From: Bacillus sp. AFS006103
GTDB taxonomy: Bacteria; Bacillota; Bacilli; Bacillales; Cytobacillaceae
DNA: 64,000 nt
NCBI GenBank assembly: GCA_002559145.1
Contig: NTXX01000078.1
Span: forward strand, 24,886-88,885
Direction: 5' to 3'
Below, piece after piece: positions 42,907 to 52,658 of the stretch. The first letter of the stretch is position 1; each line of letters begins with the position of its first letter. A model generated the notes under the pieces. The model was not told where the DNA came from. It saw only the letters and a list, made by a program, of their open reading frames with translations, and made no database searches. Position numbers and translations under genes: made by a program.

Positions 42907-44376
42907 TCATGTCCCACAAAAGGTCCGGTAAGGCTGGGCAGTTTGGGCAGGCAGTGTCGAGTACTCAGATTGTTCCTCGGAGTGCGCGTATGGTGTTGAT
43001 AATATGTCAAGCAGCCGTTTCAGAACACTGTAGTCTTCTTGTTTCACTGCGGCTTCTAATGCTTCTTCTACCCGGTGGTTCCGAGGGATGATTGCCGGAT
43101 TGCTGTTTCGCATCAATTGTTTCGAAGAATCCCTCGAATCCTGCTGTCTATCAAGTCTCTCCTGCCATTGCTTATACCAATATTTAAACTCCGGGGCATC
43201 CTTTAAGACCGTATCCTCCGGCTTTTCAAAAGTTAAAGCTCGAAAGGTATTAGTATAGTCGGCCTTATACATCTGCATCATGTTAAGTAGATCTTCAACT
43301 AAAGATTCATCCTGTTTCTCTTCGTTAAATAGTCCGAGCTTGGCTCTCATGCCAGTTAGCCAATTGCTTTGATATATCTCGATAAAATTTGAAATTTCAT
43401 CCTGAGCCAGTTGGACAGCCTGTTCCTGATTGTCATGAATGAGCGGCAATAGGGTTTCAGCAAATCGTGCCAGATTCCAACCAGCAATATAGGGTTGATT
43501 GCTATAAGCATAGCGTCCTTGCGTATCTATAGAACTAAAGACAGTTTCCGGGTCATAGGTATCCATAAAGGCACACGGACCATAGTCAATCGTTTCTCCG
43601 CTAATCGTCATGTTGTCGGTGTTCATCACCCCGTGGATAAATCCAGCCAACTGCCATTTAGCAATGAGCGAAGCTTGCCGTTTGATCACTTCCTGGAGTA
43701 ATGAAAGATAACGCCGCTCATCAAGGGCAACCTTCGGGTAATGGCGTTCTAATGTATAGTCAGCAAGAACCCGAAGTTCCTCAACTGTGCCCCATTTAGC
43801 AACGTATTGAAAGGTGCCAACGCGCAGATGACTAGAAGCGACACGAGTTAGAATTGCACCAGGCAGGGCGGTTTCGCGGAGGACTGCCTCACCGGTTGTC
43901 ACAACTGCCAGACTTCGGGTAGTTGGGATCCCAAGTGCATACATCGCTTCGCTGATGATGTATTCACGCAGCATCGGGCCAAGAGATGCTCGACCATCGC
44001 CTCCGCGTGAGTAGGGGGTTCTCCCCGGACCCTTGAGTTGAATATCAAACCGTTCACCTTTAGGGGTAATCTGCTCGCCAAGCAGAATAGCCCGTCCATC
44101 CCCTAACTTAGTAAAATGCCCAAATTGATGGCCGGCATATGCTTGGGCGAGCGGCTTAGCACCTTCAGGTAACTGGTTCCCCGCAAACACGGCTAGGCCA
44201 TTTATATTTTCAAGCTCTTGTGGATTCAAACCTAGGGAAGCAGCCAGTTGATTATTAAGAATAATTAACTGTGGTAAGCGGACAGGCGTTGGGTTGATGC
44301 TGGTAAAAAACATTTCTGGCAGACGAGCATAACTGTTGTCGAAGTTCCATCCTGGTTCTATTATTTCTTCAGACAT
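42907..44376 (-). CDS. selO: Protein adenylyltransferase SelO (YdiU family)
   Basis: SelO is a pseudokinase that attaches AMP to proteins, linked to oxidative stress. The 489-residue protein shows [74 protein letters not shown] with the nucleotide-binding residues, [25 protein letters not shown] as the catalytic and metal loops, and the C-terminal CGT ending. The full length and intact ending argue that it is functional. The ATG has AAAGGGG upstream. Confidence 0.95.
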   Translation of the reverse strand: MSEEIIEPGWNFDNSYARLPEMFFTSINPTPVRLPQLIILNNQLAASLGLNPQELENINGLAVFAGNQLPEGAKPLAQAYAGHQFGHFTKLGDGRAILLGEQITPKGERFDIQLKGPGRTPYSRGGDGRASLGPMLREYIISEAMYALGIPTTRSLAVVTTGEAVLRETALPGAILTRVASSHLRVGTFQYVAKWGTVEELRVLADYTLERHYPKVALDERRYLSLLQEVIKRQASLIAKWQLAGFIHGVMNTDNMTISGETIDYGPCAFMDTYDPETVFSSIDTQGRYAYSNQPYIAGWNLARFAETLLPLIHDNQEQAVQLAQDEISNFIEIYQSNWLTGMRAKLGLFNEEKQDESLVEDLLNMMQMYKADYTNTFRALTFEKPEDTVLKDAPEFKYWYKQWQERLDRQQDSRDSSKQLMRNSNPAIIPRNHRVEEALEAAVKQEDYSVLKRLLDILSTPYAHSEEQSEYSTLPAQTAQPYRTFCGT

Positions 44377-44491
44377 TTTATCCCCTTTTCTTTGTTTGTC
44401 ATATTTTACTTAGTGGAAATTTCAGCGCATCCTATAATAATTTCCCCATATATTAAGCAAAATTCAAATCCTGTCCAGAAATTATTCCAGC

Positions 44492-45010
44492 CTAGTCCCT
44501 ATATTTTAGAGCTAATCCTTTTAAGAAATTTCGGGCGTATTTATCCCCGCATTCTTTATAATTCTTATGTCCCTTCTTTCGTAATAGTGCGCTTAGTTCT
44601 CCTTTTGTTATCTGGACACCTGCTTCATTTAATATTTCAATTATATCCTCACTAGTTAATGTCAGTGCGATTTTCAATTTTTTTAAAAGAATATTATTTA
44701 CACTCTCATTTACAGGCTGCGCCGGTCTTTCAGGTTCTCCCGGGTTTGAATCTTGTTTTCCTCTTTTAAAAATAATAAAGCCGTTTAAAAAGGAATCTAG
44801 CGTCTTATTATTACATTTTATGTGCGCTTCATCCTCAGCAAACTCACTTCCATTATCATCTTCATCATAATTGTCAGGTGATTTTGTAAGGATCTTAAGT
44901 ACCTCTTCCTTGGTTACATCAATACCGCCCTGTTTAAATATCTCGACCATTTCTGTGTTTTTTATATCCAAAGCATATCTTAATCTAATTAATATATCGT
45001 TATTCTCCAT
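44492..45010 (-). CDS. DUF1456 (YehS-like) family protein
   Basis: The 172-residue protein has two repeats typical of DUF1456: NDILIRLRYALDIKNTEMVEIFKQGGIDVTKEEVLKIL (residues 4-41) and NNILLKKLKIALTLTSEDIIEILNEAGVQITKGELSALLRKKGHKNYKECGDKYARNFLKGL (residues about 105-167). Each unit ends with a segment such as LDSFLNGFIIFKRG. Function of the family is unknown. The ATG has AGGAGG. It is 31 bases downstream of the YgjP-like gene and may be cotranscribed. Confidence 0.85.
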   Translation of the reverse strand: MENNDILIRLRYALDIKNTEMVEIFKQGGIDVTKEEVLKILTKSPDNYDEDDNGSEFAEDEAHIKCNNKTLDSFLNGFIIFKRGKQDSNPGEPERPAQPVNESVNNILLKKLKIALTLTSEDIIEILNEAGVQITKGELSALLRKKGHKNYKECGDKYARNFLKGLALKYRD

Positions 45011-45041
45011 CTAAAAACCTCCTACGAAATAATTTACTAAG

Positions 45042-45536
45042 TTAGACAGTCATTTTCCAGCTTGATAATGCTAACCAGTTCTCCATTTGCACATAATCGG
45101 GGATTATTTTTCCAACAAGTCGCCAAAAAGATCGATCATGATTCAGATGAACCATATGGCACATTTCATGAACGACTACATAATCTATCACCTTTAATGG
45201 TGCCATCGCCAGCTTCCAATTGAATGTTAACTGCTGCCTGAAATCACAGGTTCCCCAGTTCTTGTTATTATCTGTAATACGAATAGACCTTGGTTTTGTT
45301 TTAAAGTTGCTTTGATAGGAACGAATACTTCTCTCTACTAATGTTTTACATTGCTGATAATAAAACCGTTTTAATGCTTGTTTTATTTTCTCATCTTCAA
45401 GTTGTTTCACATATATATTTAACTTATCCCCGTCAAACACTACATAGTCTTGCTTGATATCTATTTCTTGAGAGACCTGAATGGGATATTCGTTTCCTAA
45501 ATAAAGAAAACTCTGACCTAAATAATTATGTATCAT
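45042..45536 (-). CDS. YgjP-like zinc metallopeptidase
   Basis: The 164-residue protein carries VVHEMCHMVHLNHDRSFWRLVGKIIPDY, an HExxH zinc motif with the third His and the following Trp of the YgjP/DUF45 family. SIRITDNNKNWGTCDFRQQLTFNWKLAMAP precedes it, also typical. It is cytosolic, with no signal peptide or helix. Family members are often beside restriction enzymes, but here the neighbours are housekeeping-like. Substrate unknown. Confidence 0.85.
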   Translation of the reverse strand: MIHNYLGQSFLYLGNEYPIQVSQEIDIKQDYVVFDGDKLNIYVKQLEDEKIKQALKRFYYQQCKTLVERSIRSYQSNFKTKPRSIRITDNNKNWGTCDFRQQLTFNWKLAMAPLKVIDYVVVHEMCHMVHLNHDRSFWRLVGKIIPDYVQMENWLALSSWKMTV

Positions 45537-45569
45537 TAAAATAAATCACCTACATTTATGACAATGGAT

Positions 45570-45612
45570 AAAAAAGCGTTAAACCCTCAATATTCAAGGT
45601 TTAACGCTTTTG
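45570..45612 (-). terminator. Terminator of the GH3 gene
   Basis: An aagcgttaaacc/ggtttaacgctt stem, 12 bp and perfect, is flanked by A-runs and T-runs, so it works on the minus strand for the GH3 gene and possibly on the other. Confidence 0.85.
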
Positions 45613-45686
45613 AGTTGACGATATTATACCATACCTTTCGAGCGATAGATGATGATTTTGAATATACAGTTAATCAATACCTATTA

Positions 45687-47810
45687 TTAAAATGTTAGTC
45701 CATGACCAAGTTGATAGATATTACCATCGCTATCTTTATATGCATAGGTAAGTCCTTTAGGCATATATTTGTCCTTGTCATAGCCTGGTACATCATTTCT
45801 TGACACGCAATCTCCATTTTCATCAACCGCAATGACTGCTTCACTCGCTGGTAATGTTAAAGGTAAAACACCTACCGGACGGCTATTGCCTGCAATTACC
45901 TCATAATGTGCCTTGTAGTAAGTATCGTATCCTGCGATTAAGACATCTGCAAGAGGTTCAACATTACCAAGGATCCAAGGTAGAATGACATTCACGCTTA
46001 TGATTACTTTTCCACCACGAATATGGATACTGTCCGCTACTTCCTTTAAATGGTTCATACCAGTCAAAGTCGTTTCTTGATAGGTAGTACCATCCAAAGC
46101 GGATACCGTTTTATCTTCACAGATTTCAAGTTCTAATAGTCCTGGTGTCGCATTGAAATAAGCTCCGGATTTTGGACTTAAAAACAAGAAAGCTATGTCA
46201 GCTTCTTCATGGTTATCGGTCAAAGTAAATTGACCAAGCTCTTGACATTCCTGTCTTGCTTTTTCTGTATAAGAAGTGGCCCTCTCCGGTTCCTTATGGA
46301 ACACCTCTACATAAACCTTCTTACCCTCAAGCTTTTCACCTGTTAATGGTAAGGTTTGATTGTGATTTTTGAGCACGGTTACTGATTTTTTATGCGCTTC
46401 ATATGCCGCTTCCCAGTTAACTGGATTTTTCACTGCTTCAGTAGCCTGGTCGGGTGAAACATAGGTACGATCATCAAATAATCCTAAAGCAAACATTTCT
46501 GAAAGGAGACGTACATTTGCTTCATTGATACGCTCTTCACTAATCCAACCATTTTCGATCGCTGTTTTAAGGTTTTCAATATCATTCGTGTCAGAAATAA
46601 GATCTGTCCCCGCATTAATCGCTTTAGCAAAGCGTTCCGCCTCACTTAAGGTTTCAACGCCCCAGCTCATTTTACTTGTGACACCGCTGTCGCTATTTAT
46701 ATAGCCTTTAAACCCTAATTTTTCTCTTAGGATCTTATTTAAGAAATAATCATTAAAAGTAAAACCAACCTCTTCGAAAGGAATGACTTCCCCTTCAAAT
46801 TCTTGTTCCACACTTTTCCTAATACTAGGAATCGAATAATATGGCATCATGGAAGAAGTCCCATGTTCTACTGCTGCCCGAAATGGAGGCAGGTGATACT
46901 TTTCTAGGCTTCCTTGAGTTGGGTATAGGTTCCATTTCCCCTCTTCATAATGGGGATCAAATCCGTTTTCCCTTGGTCCACCGCCTGGAAAATGCTTGGT
47001 CGTCATTGAAATACTATGATTTCCAAGGGTCTTCCCTTGAAAGCCGTCAATGATACGGCCAATTGCATCAGTAATAAATTCTGGGTCTTCACCGAATGTA
47101 CCATATATCCGCTGCCATCTCGGGTCCGTAACAGTATCCGCCATATACATATATCCTTTTCTTAAACCCACAGCATCCCACTCATCATGAGCAATTTGGG
47201 CGAATTGGCTAATAAGGGAGGCATCACCGCCATTTTTGATATCGCCCTTTGCCGCTGCAGCAAGTCCTAGCGTTCCAGGCCATGTGGAAAAAATCCCAGC
47301 CGCATCATTCATCCCAAAAATGAATTCTGTATTTTCGTTTCTTGAATTCGATGCGATTAAACACGGAATACCAAGACGTGACCCCTCACATACTTCATTC
47401 ATGGTATTCACCCATTCTGCCATTTCAGATGGGCTCCAATTGTCTCTTAGAATAAAGTGGCGCAAATGCATGTTTTCAATCGTATGCGTTGTACCATATA
47501 CTTTTGCCAAAGCAAAAATTGTCTCGCCCTTTTCGACAATCCCTTCATCCAACAAACCATCATGGCTTGTCTTACTCTTATCTTTTTGAGAAAGACCCAT
47601 TTGGCGAGTATTAATAAGCATCATCCCGACTTTTTCATCAATATTCATCAATGAGACAAGGTTCTCTGCGCGTTCTCCCGGACTTAAACGCCAGTCCTTA
47701 TAAGGTTCTAATTTCCCATTGTTATTTAAATCTTTAAATTTTAATCCATCCACTTCAATGATGTTCTTGACTCTGACTTCTAAGTTCGGTTGTTTATGCT
47801 TCTGTTCCAA
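45687..47810 (-). CDS. Glycoside hydrolase family 3 enzyme (beta-glucosidase-like)
   Basis: A 707-residue GH3 protein. The N-terminal TIM barrel has SMTTKHFPGGGPRENGFDPHYEEG with the KHF and GPR-type motifs, and GFKGYINSDSGVTSKMSWGVE with the catalytic Asp in NSDSG near residue 370. The C-terminal alpha/beta sandwich follows, with VTVLKNHNQTLPL and KVIISVNVILPWILGNVEPLADVLIAGYD. No signal peptide, so it probably acts on imported oligosaccharides or glycosides. TTG start with GGAGG seven bases before. Whether it is a glucosidase, xylosidase or other cannot be told. Confidence 0.92.
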   Translation of the reverse strand: MEQKHKQPNLEVRVKNIIEVDGLKFKDLNNNGKLEPYKDWRLSPGERAENLVSLMNIDEKVGMMLINTRQMGLSQKDKSKTSHDGLLDEGIVEKGETIFALAKVYGTTHTIENMHLRHFILRDNWSPSEMAEWVNTMNEVCEGSRLGIPCLIASNSRNENTEFIFGMNDAAGIFSTWPGTLGLAAAAKGDIKNGGDASLISQFAQIAHDEWDAVGLRKGYMYMADTVTDPRWQRIYGTFGEDPEFITDAIGRIIDGFQGKTLGNHSISMTTKHFPGGGPRENGFDPHYEEGKWNLYPTQGSLEKYHLPPFRAAVEHGTSSMMPYYSIPSIRKSVEQEFEGEVIPFEEVGFTFNDYFLNKILREKLGFKGYINSDSGVTSKMSWGVETLSEAERFAKAINAGTDLISDTNDIENLKTAIENGWISEERINEANVRLLSEMFALGLFDDRTYVSPDQATEAVKNPVNWEAAYEAHKKSVTVLKNHNQTLPLTGEKLEGKKVYVEVFHKEPERATSYTEKARQECQELGQFTLTDNHEEADIAFLFLSPKSGAYFNATPGLLELEICEDKTVSALDGTTYQETTLTGMNHLKEVADSIHIRGGKVIISVNVILPWILGNVEPLADVLIAGYDTYYKAHYEVIAGNSRPVGVLPLTLPASEAVIAVDENGDCVSRNDVPGYDKDKYMPKGLTYAYKDSDGNIYQLGHGLTF

Positions 47811-48003
47811 ATTAATGCCTCCTAAACTTTTTCGAACAAAGTATTAAAAGATTGATTTTTTAAAAAATTATTTTGGGAAAAGATCTATCTTGATTACTCA
47901 TCGTTTTATTTTAGCGATAGGGATTCATTTTTACACATATTATTGCTCACAAGTTTTAAAACTTTTTTATAAGTATCGGAAATTCTTTAAAATAAAAGAC
48001 CGT

Positions 48004-48037
48004 AAAAAAATAGAAAGGCAGATGATTCTACCTTTCT
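48004..48037 (-). terminator. Terminator after the VOC-protein gene
   Basis: On the minus strand AGAAAGG and CCTTTCT form a 7-bp stem followed by ATTTTTTT. Confidence 0.75.
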
Positions 48038-48055
48038 CTTGCGATTATGTACTAC

Positions 48056-48451
48056 CTATTTTGCATTCGCATCGGGTTGATGAATTCCGATAATATTGCC
48101 TTCTGTATCAATATAGTATCCCTGCCAAGCCATACCAGGCAAAGCATATTTGGCCATTGCGACCTTGCCGCCATTCTCAATAATTTTTGCTTCCGTGACA
48201 TCGTAATTTTCCACACCCATTGTACATGCAAATCCATTTAAAGGTTGGTTTGGTTCTGGGGGAGGACCTTGACGTTGCATTAAAGCACCATTGATCCCTG
48301 GCTCATTCTCATCGCCGGTCACCGCTCCAAAGTACGGCATACCTGCATATTCGCTCCAGTCTTGAAATGACCAACCGAATACCTCACCATAAAACTTTTT
48401 CGCTCGTTCCATTTCACTCACATGAATTTCAAAATGCACTAATCTTCCCAT
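48056..48451 (-). CDS. VOC-superfamily (glyoxalase/bleomycin resistance-like) protein
   Basis: A 131-residue VOC protein: LVHFEIHVSEMERAKKFYGEVFGWSFQDW at the N-terminus, MPYFGAVTG, and YYIDTEGNIIGIHQPD at the C-terminus. The His/Glu metal ligand pattern is partly present (H6, and a C-terminal H in place of Glu). The best fit is the stress/antibiotic-binding VOC class of unknown substrate. The ATG has AGGAGG. Single gene with its own terminator. Confidence 0.85.
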   Translation of the reverse strand: MGRLVHFEIHVSEMERAKKFYGEVFGWSFQDWSEYAGMPYFGAVTGDENEPGINGALMQRQGPPPEPNQPLNGFACTMGVENYDVTEAKIIENGGKVAMAKYALPGMAWQGYYIDTEGNIIGIHQPDANAK

Positions 48452-48590
48452 AATGTCCTCCTATTTTTTCAAGAAAAAACATATCTGTAAAAACATAATG
48501 TGTAATTGACTATAATTGTCTATCATTATTATATCAGTAGTGGAATTATATTCAATTTTTATCAAAATATAGTACTTGGAATGAAATACT

Positions 48591-51500
48591 TTAATTATTT
48601 TGCTCAAGGCATCGATAAACCGCCATCATATCCCGTTTATTTAACTCACGAATACGATTGTAAATTGGAATATCAGCAACAGCTTCTGTATACAAGCTTT
48701 CAGCAACAACATCCCTAACTTTGCCCGTTAACCATGTTGCTACTGGTATGTCTTCAACCATTTCCTGGCGGCCTTCAGTATTGATACCACTTGCCTGACA
48801 ACTCACACATGGTATTGTTAATTTAAACACGCCATCATGGAGATTCTCTTCTGTAATGACTTTCTTCCCTTTACAGAATCGACATGGATAACTTTTAGTA
48901 ATTTTATTCATTTGAGTGACTATTTTTTTGTAACCAAATGCTTCATAAACATATGTTAGTTTTTTGTATTTTCCATTCGTGAAATACCTATCAATGATAG
49001 TTTCCCTTGTTTCATAGATAGTAGAAAAATCACAGATACTTACCTGATTATGGATGCTGATGGATTCGATATTGTCTTTAATGCTTCCCCAGAATGGTAA
49101 GACATTTTGTAATACCATTTCATAGCCTGTAAAGCTAGCGTGTTCCAATTCAAACATTTTCAATGCGACTTGTGTTTCCCTTGTCAGCAAGGAGACATCT
49201 TCCGTCAAAGTCATATCGCCGCCAACAATAGATTTTAGCTTTACGAGTACAGGTAACTCACCAACTATTTGTAACACTTGATCGAGTGGCTGATTGATTA
49301 TTTCACGAATATCTGTGTCACCAAACGTAAGCTGTTTATGATGATTAAGTACCGTTCCATGACAAATCGGACAGGTAATCTTTTCTTTTGATGCTTTCAT
49401 TTTCTCTTTAATCACTGATTTTGAAATGACCATATACCCACCCACGATGGTATTAAAGCCTACCCAGGTCCTCTGTGTCTTGCCTGCTTTATCATAGAAT
49501 GTCTTTTCAAAATATCCGTACCAAAAAATATGCTTTTCCTCTTCTGACATCTCATTGTAGCTTTTCGTCAGATCAAACCCGAGCTCATTCTTAATTTCCT
49601 CAAATAGAAACTCTAATTTTGGATATTGATAATATTTTAATACTTCCATCACCTCAGGATAAAATAAGCCATCCCAGAATGGAACGGTTTTGTCCTTAAT
49701 GACAAGATCTTTATCAAATATATCAATCTTAAGGCGTCCTGAGCATGATGGACAATGATTGTCTTGTGAATAGAAATCGAAGCTTCTCGTATCTTTATTG
49801 GTCGGATGCGTCGCCACAATATGGTTGATCACACCGCCCAGTTCATAGAGAAAACTATATTGACTATACAAATGTCTTTCAAAATCTATAGCAATGACAG
49901 GTGCAATGGTGTCAGATTCGTATTCGCCGTAAATTAAACGAGCCATTGATGATAAGCTTTTTAAGATACCGCCCTTATAGACATTTTCTGCATTTTTAAA
50001 ATAGGCGATATGGTTTTCTTTTAAATAAGTAATCCCATTTTGCGCTTTGAGTGTCGAAGTGATATGCGATGGAAGTGCAATATCTTCCTTATTTTTAAGC
50101 TGGAAATATTCGTTATGACTGACAACTTCAAGATGAATGACAGGTTCAATCTTTCTTTTACCAAAATCAACGATAAAATCAGAGCTTTCTAACATATAGG
50201 GATTATGTTCAATCATCATGAGAGAAACTGATTCATCATTTAGTATTCCCCTGGCACTATCAATGAATTGATTTAAAATATTTTGTGATAAACCTTTTGA
50301 AGGTTCATCAAAAATGAAAAGTGTATGTGGGTTTCTTGAGTTCGCAAACAACTCCGAAACTAAATGAACACATTGAAATTCACCAGTCGATAATGTTTGT
50401 GTTTTTCTTTCTAATGTCAAATAACCTAGTCCCAGCTTAATTAGCAAACTCAACCGTTTATGTGCGATATCTTGATTTGGAAGTTCATCAATAATATCTT
50501 CAATCGAACGCTCGAATAGATCATCAATATCTTCACTATATTTTGTAATTTTCCTTTTAATATCAAGAAATGTCGCAACAGTTGAACGACTAGTAATCGA
50601 TTGGTTCCGATCTTGCCCGACCATTACTAGTTTGTCTTTGGGATAACGCTTCTGAAAATCTTTGGCAATACATTCATTGACTAGCGTAGATTTACCACAT
50701 CCGGATTCACCCGTAACGGTTACAAGTCTATTTTTGGGTATCTGGATTTCAGCCAGTTGAATATTACGGAAGTAAAGATCTTGAAAATGATAATAATCTG
50801 CTGGCACAGTCTGATTTCTTTCCCAAATGATTGGTTTGGGACGTGGTGATTCTTCTACAATTTCCCCACCATATTTCCCACTGCCGGGGCCAAAGAATAC
50901 TTGCTCATCCGTTGTATCTAGCACGGTGTCAGAATGATCAATGAACCAAATTTGGTTGTTATAGCCTAATTGTTTAATCTGTTCTAAAATTTTCAATAGT
51001 GTTTGGTGATCCAGACCAACCGAGATTTCATCAATAATAATTACGGTATTTTCACTGGTTGCCATGAATTCTGCTAAGTAAAGTCGCGTTAATTCTCCAC
51101 CAGATAATGTTCCCATGATTCGATTTAATGTTAAGTAGCCAATATTCATATTGATGATATTTTTGAGAATATGCTGTTTCGCTTCGCTACTATGTAAAAC
51201 TTCTGCTAGTGATAAAATAGATTCCATGCTTAAGTTGTTGATATCGGAAATACGATGGGGTTGATCAAATAATTCAATACTATATTGTTCAACTTCTTGA
51301 TTATAGCGCTTTCCCTTACACTTTTTACATTCGACATTTTTAGTAGTACCGCGTCCTTTACAATCCGGACACCAGCCTAATGGATTATTAAATGAAAAAA
51401 CTTCTGGAGAAAGATTATATTTTTCAGCAAGAGCCACACGAATCTCTGTAAATACGCCAGTATGTGTGCCAATTGTTGAACGCGGATTGGAAGAAATAGA

Positions 51501-51761
51501 TGATCTTCCCAGAAAAAGCACAAGTGGCATTTCTTCCATTTTGATAGCACTAAAATTGGTTTCCATTATATTAGGAAACAAATACTGATAATCAGCCTTT
51601 GGCAATAAGGAAACGAGACGCTTCTTGGATTCTTCCCCAATGGTTTGACAAAAAGTTGTTTTACCAGATCCGGACAAACCAGCAATTCCTAACGATTGAT
51701 CAGCCGGAAGTGCTGCATCTAATTTGTTAATATTGTTCGCAATTAATTGATTTATTTTCAT
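48591..51761 (-). CDS. UvrA-like double ABC ATPase with an extra C-terminal module
   Basis: The 1056-residue protein has two UvrA-type ABC cassettes. The first has Walker A GLSGSGKTT (28-36), SSNPRSTIGT (90-99), a zinc finger C131/C134/C145/C148, LSGGE (219-223) and Walker B IIIDE (241-245). The second has Walker A GESGCGKST (351-359), an altered signature LSTGE (457-461) and FDE (484-486). The UvrB-binding and insertion domains and the first zinc finger of canonical UvrA are missing from the first cassette. Residues about 630-1056 hold four more CxxC pairs (670/673, 797/800, 960/963, 985/988) and segments resembling the UvrA insertion and first zinc finger region. ATG chosen for its GGAGGAG. 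Damage recognition or drug resistance are possible roles; function unknown. Confidence 0.8.
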   Translation of the reverse strand: MKINQLIANNINKLDAALPADQSLGIAGLSGSGKTTFCQTIGEESKKRLVSLLPKADYQYLFPNIMETNFSAIKMEEMPLVLFLGRSSISSNPRSTIGTHTGVFTEIRVALAEKYNLSPEVFSFNNPLGWCPDCKGRGTTKNVECKKCKGKRYNQEVEQYSIELFDQPHRISDINNLSMESILSLAEVLHSSEAKQHILKNIINMNIGYLTLNRIMGTLSGGELTRLYLAEFMATSENTVIIIDEISVGLDHQTLLKILEQIKQLGYNNQIWFIDHSDTVLDTTDEQVFFGPGSGKYGGEIVEESPRPKPIIWERNQTVPADYYHFQDLYFRNIQLAEIQIPKNRLVTVTGESGCGKSTLVNECIAKDFQKRYPKDKLVMVGQDRNQSITSRSTVATFLDIKRKITKYSEDIDDLFERSIEDIIDELPNQDIAHKRLSLLIKLGLGYLTLERKTQTLSTGEFQCVHLVSELFANSRNPHTLFIFDEPSKGLSQNILNQFIDSARGILNDESVSLMMIEHNPYMLESSDFIVDFGKRKIEPVIHLEVVSHNEYFQLKNKEDIALPSHITSTLKAQNGITYLKENHIAYFKNAENVYKGGILKSLSSMARLIYGEYESDTIAPVIAIDFERHLYSQYSFLYELGGVINHIVATHPTNKDTRSFDFYSQDNHCPSCSGRLKIDIFDKDLVIKDKTVPFWDGLFYPEVMEVLKYYQYPKLEFLFEEIKNELGFDLTKSYNEMSEEEKHIFWYGYFEKTFYDKAGKTQRTWVGFNTIVGGYMVISKSVIKEKMKASKEKITCPICHGTVLNHHKQLTFGDTDIREIINQPLDQVLQIVGELPVLVKLKSIVGGDMTLTEDVSLLTRETQVALKMFELEHASFTGYEMVLQNVLPFWGSIKDNIESISIHNQVSICDFSTIYETRETIIDRYFTNGKYKKLTYVYEAFGYKKIVTQMNKITKSYPCRFCKGKKVITEENLHDGVFKLTIPCVSCQASGINTEGRQEMVEDIPVATWLTGKVRDVVAESLYTEAVADIPIYNRIRELNKRDMMAVYRCLEQNN

Positions 51762-51813
51762 AGCGCTCTCCTCCCCATTCTCTAACTCTAGTATTGCCAT
51801 GTTAGTACAACTT

Positions 51814-51845
51814 AAAAAGTACCACTAATATAATTAGCGGTACTT
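51814..51845 (-). terminator. Terminator between DUF4256 and UvrA-like genes
   Basis: On the minus strand AAGTACCGCTAAT and ATTAGTGGTACTT form a 13-bp stem with one mismatch, followed by TTTTT. Confidence 0.65.
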
Positions 51846-51908
51846 TAAAATCATTTTATACCTTTGGAAAATCCAGCTTGGCAAATACCACTCTTTTCCA
51901 ACCAAAAT

Positions 51909-52475
51909 TTAGACTCTTAGCGAACCTCGGAAACCCCTGGCAGCATAGTAGGATTCTGCTCCATTATGGTACACAAAGACAGTGTCGTAGCGACGATCAC
52001 AAAAGATAGCCCCACCTAGTTTTCTAATATTATCAGGCGTTCTCACCCAGCTTGATGTTTTAGTATCGAATTTTCCTAGTCTTTGCATTTCCCGGTATTG
52101 TTCTTCCGTTAAAATCTCAATACCCATGTCAGCAGCCATATCTAAAGCGTTGTTTTTTGGTTTGTGTTCTTTCCTTGACTCCAGTGCATCACGATCATAA
52201 CAAACACTTCTTCGGCCTTTAGGACTTTCCGCTGAACAATCATAAAAAATGTATTCGCCCTCCTGTTTATCATGATCGATAACATCCGGTTCACCGCCTG
52301 TTCTTTCCATTTCACAAAGCGACCACAGTTTTTCAGTATTTGTTTCTAGCCTTGCTTGTACATTAGCCCATTCAAGGTCTTTATGGCGATCCATGTTTTT
52401 CTCAAAACGGGCTTTTAATATTCTAAGTATTTCTTCATGTTGTTCTGGTGACAACATCCTTTTTTCATTGTTCAT
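51909..52475 (-). CDS. DUF4256 family protein
   Basis: The 188-residue soluble protein has the pattern of DUF4256: LSPEQHEEILRILKARFEKNM, LWSLCEMERTGGEPDVI, YIFYDCSAESPKGRRSVCYDRDALESRK, and a C-terminal GGAIFCDRRYDTVFVYHNGAESYYAARGFRGSLRV. The function of this family is unknown. The ATG has AGGAGG at normal spacing. It is separated from the UvrA-like gene by a terminator, so the two are probably not one operon. Confidence 0.85.
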   Translation of the reverse strand: MNNEKRMLSPEQHEEILRILKARFEKNMDRHKDLEWANVQARLETNTEKLWSLCEMERTGGEPDVIDHDKQEGEYIFYDCSAESPKGRRSVCYDRDALESRKEHKPKNNALDMAADMGIEILTEEQYREMQRLGKFDTKTSSWVRTPDNIRKLGGAIFCDRRYDTVFVYHNGAESYYAARGFRGSLRV

Positions 52476-52497
52476 ACTAAACCTCCTATAGATTTAC

Positions 52498-52509
52498 GGT
52501 GCCTGACAC
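52498..52509. repeat. GGTGCCTGACAC repeat copy
   Basis: The 12-mer ggtgcctgacac, upstream of the DUF4256 gene, repeats the motif seen at 26503-26515 and 33432-33481. Confidence 0.5.
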
Positions 52510-52580
52510 GGCCCGAAGTTTGATTATGTTTAATAACATTATATCCAATTAGTTTGCGAGAATATCAAACTTAGACGGAG

Positions 52581-52619
52581 AAAAAAACGAAAGGGAGTGG
52601 GCACAAGCTCCACTCCCTC
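52581..52619 (-). terminator. Terminator after the LysM-VanY gene
   Basis: On the minus strand GGGAGTGG and CCACTCCC form an 8-bp stem, followed by TTTCGTTTTTTT. Confidence 0.8.
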
Positions 52620-52658
52620 TTTTAGCTTCGTATTTTAAAACAATCAGTTTTGAACACC

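Noticed and set aside
42843-43010. N-terminal extension of the HesB-like gene into the end of selO
   Set aside because: The extension is the shifted-frame reading of selO; a GTG with a strong ribosome binding site fits the shorter protein.
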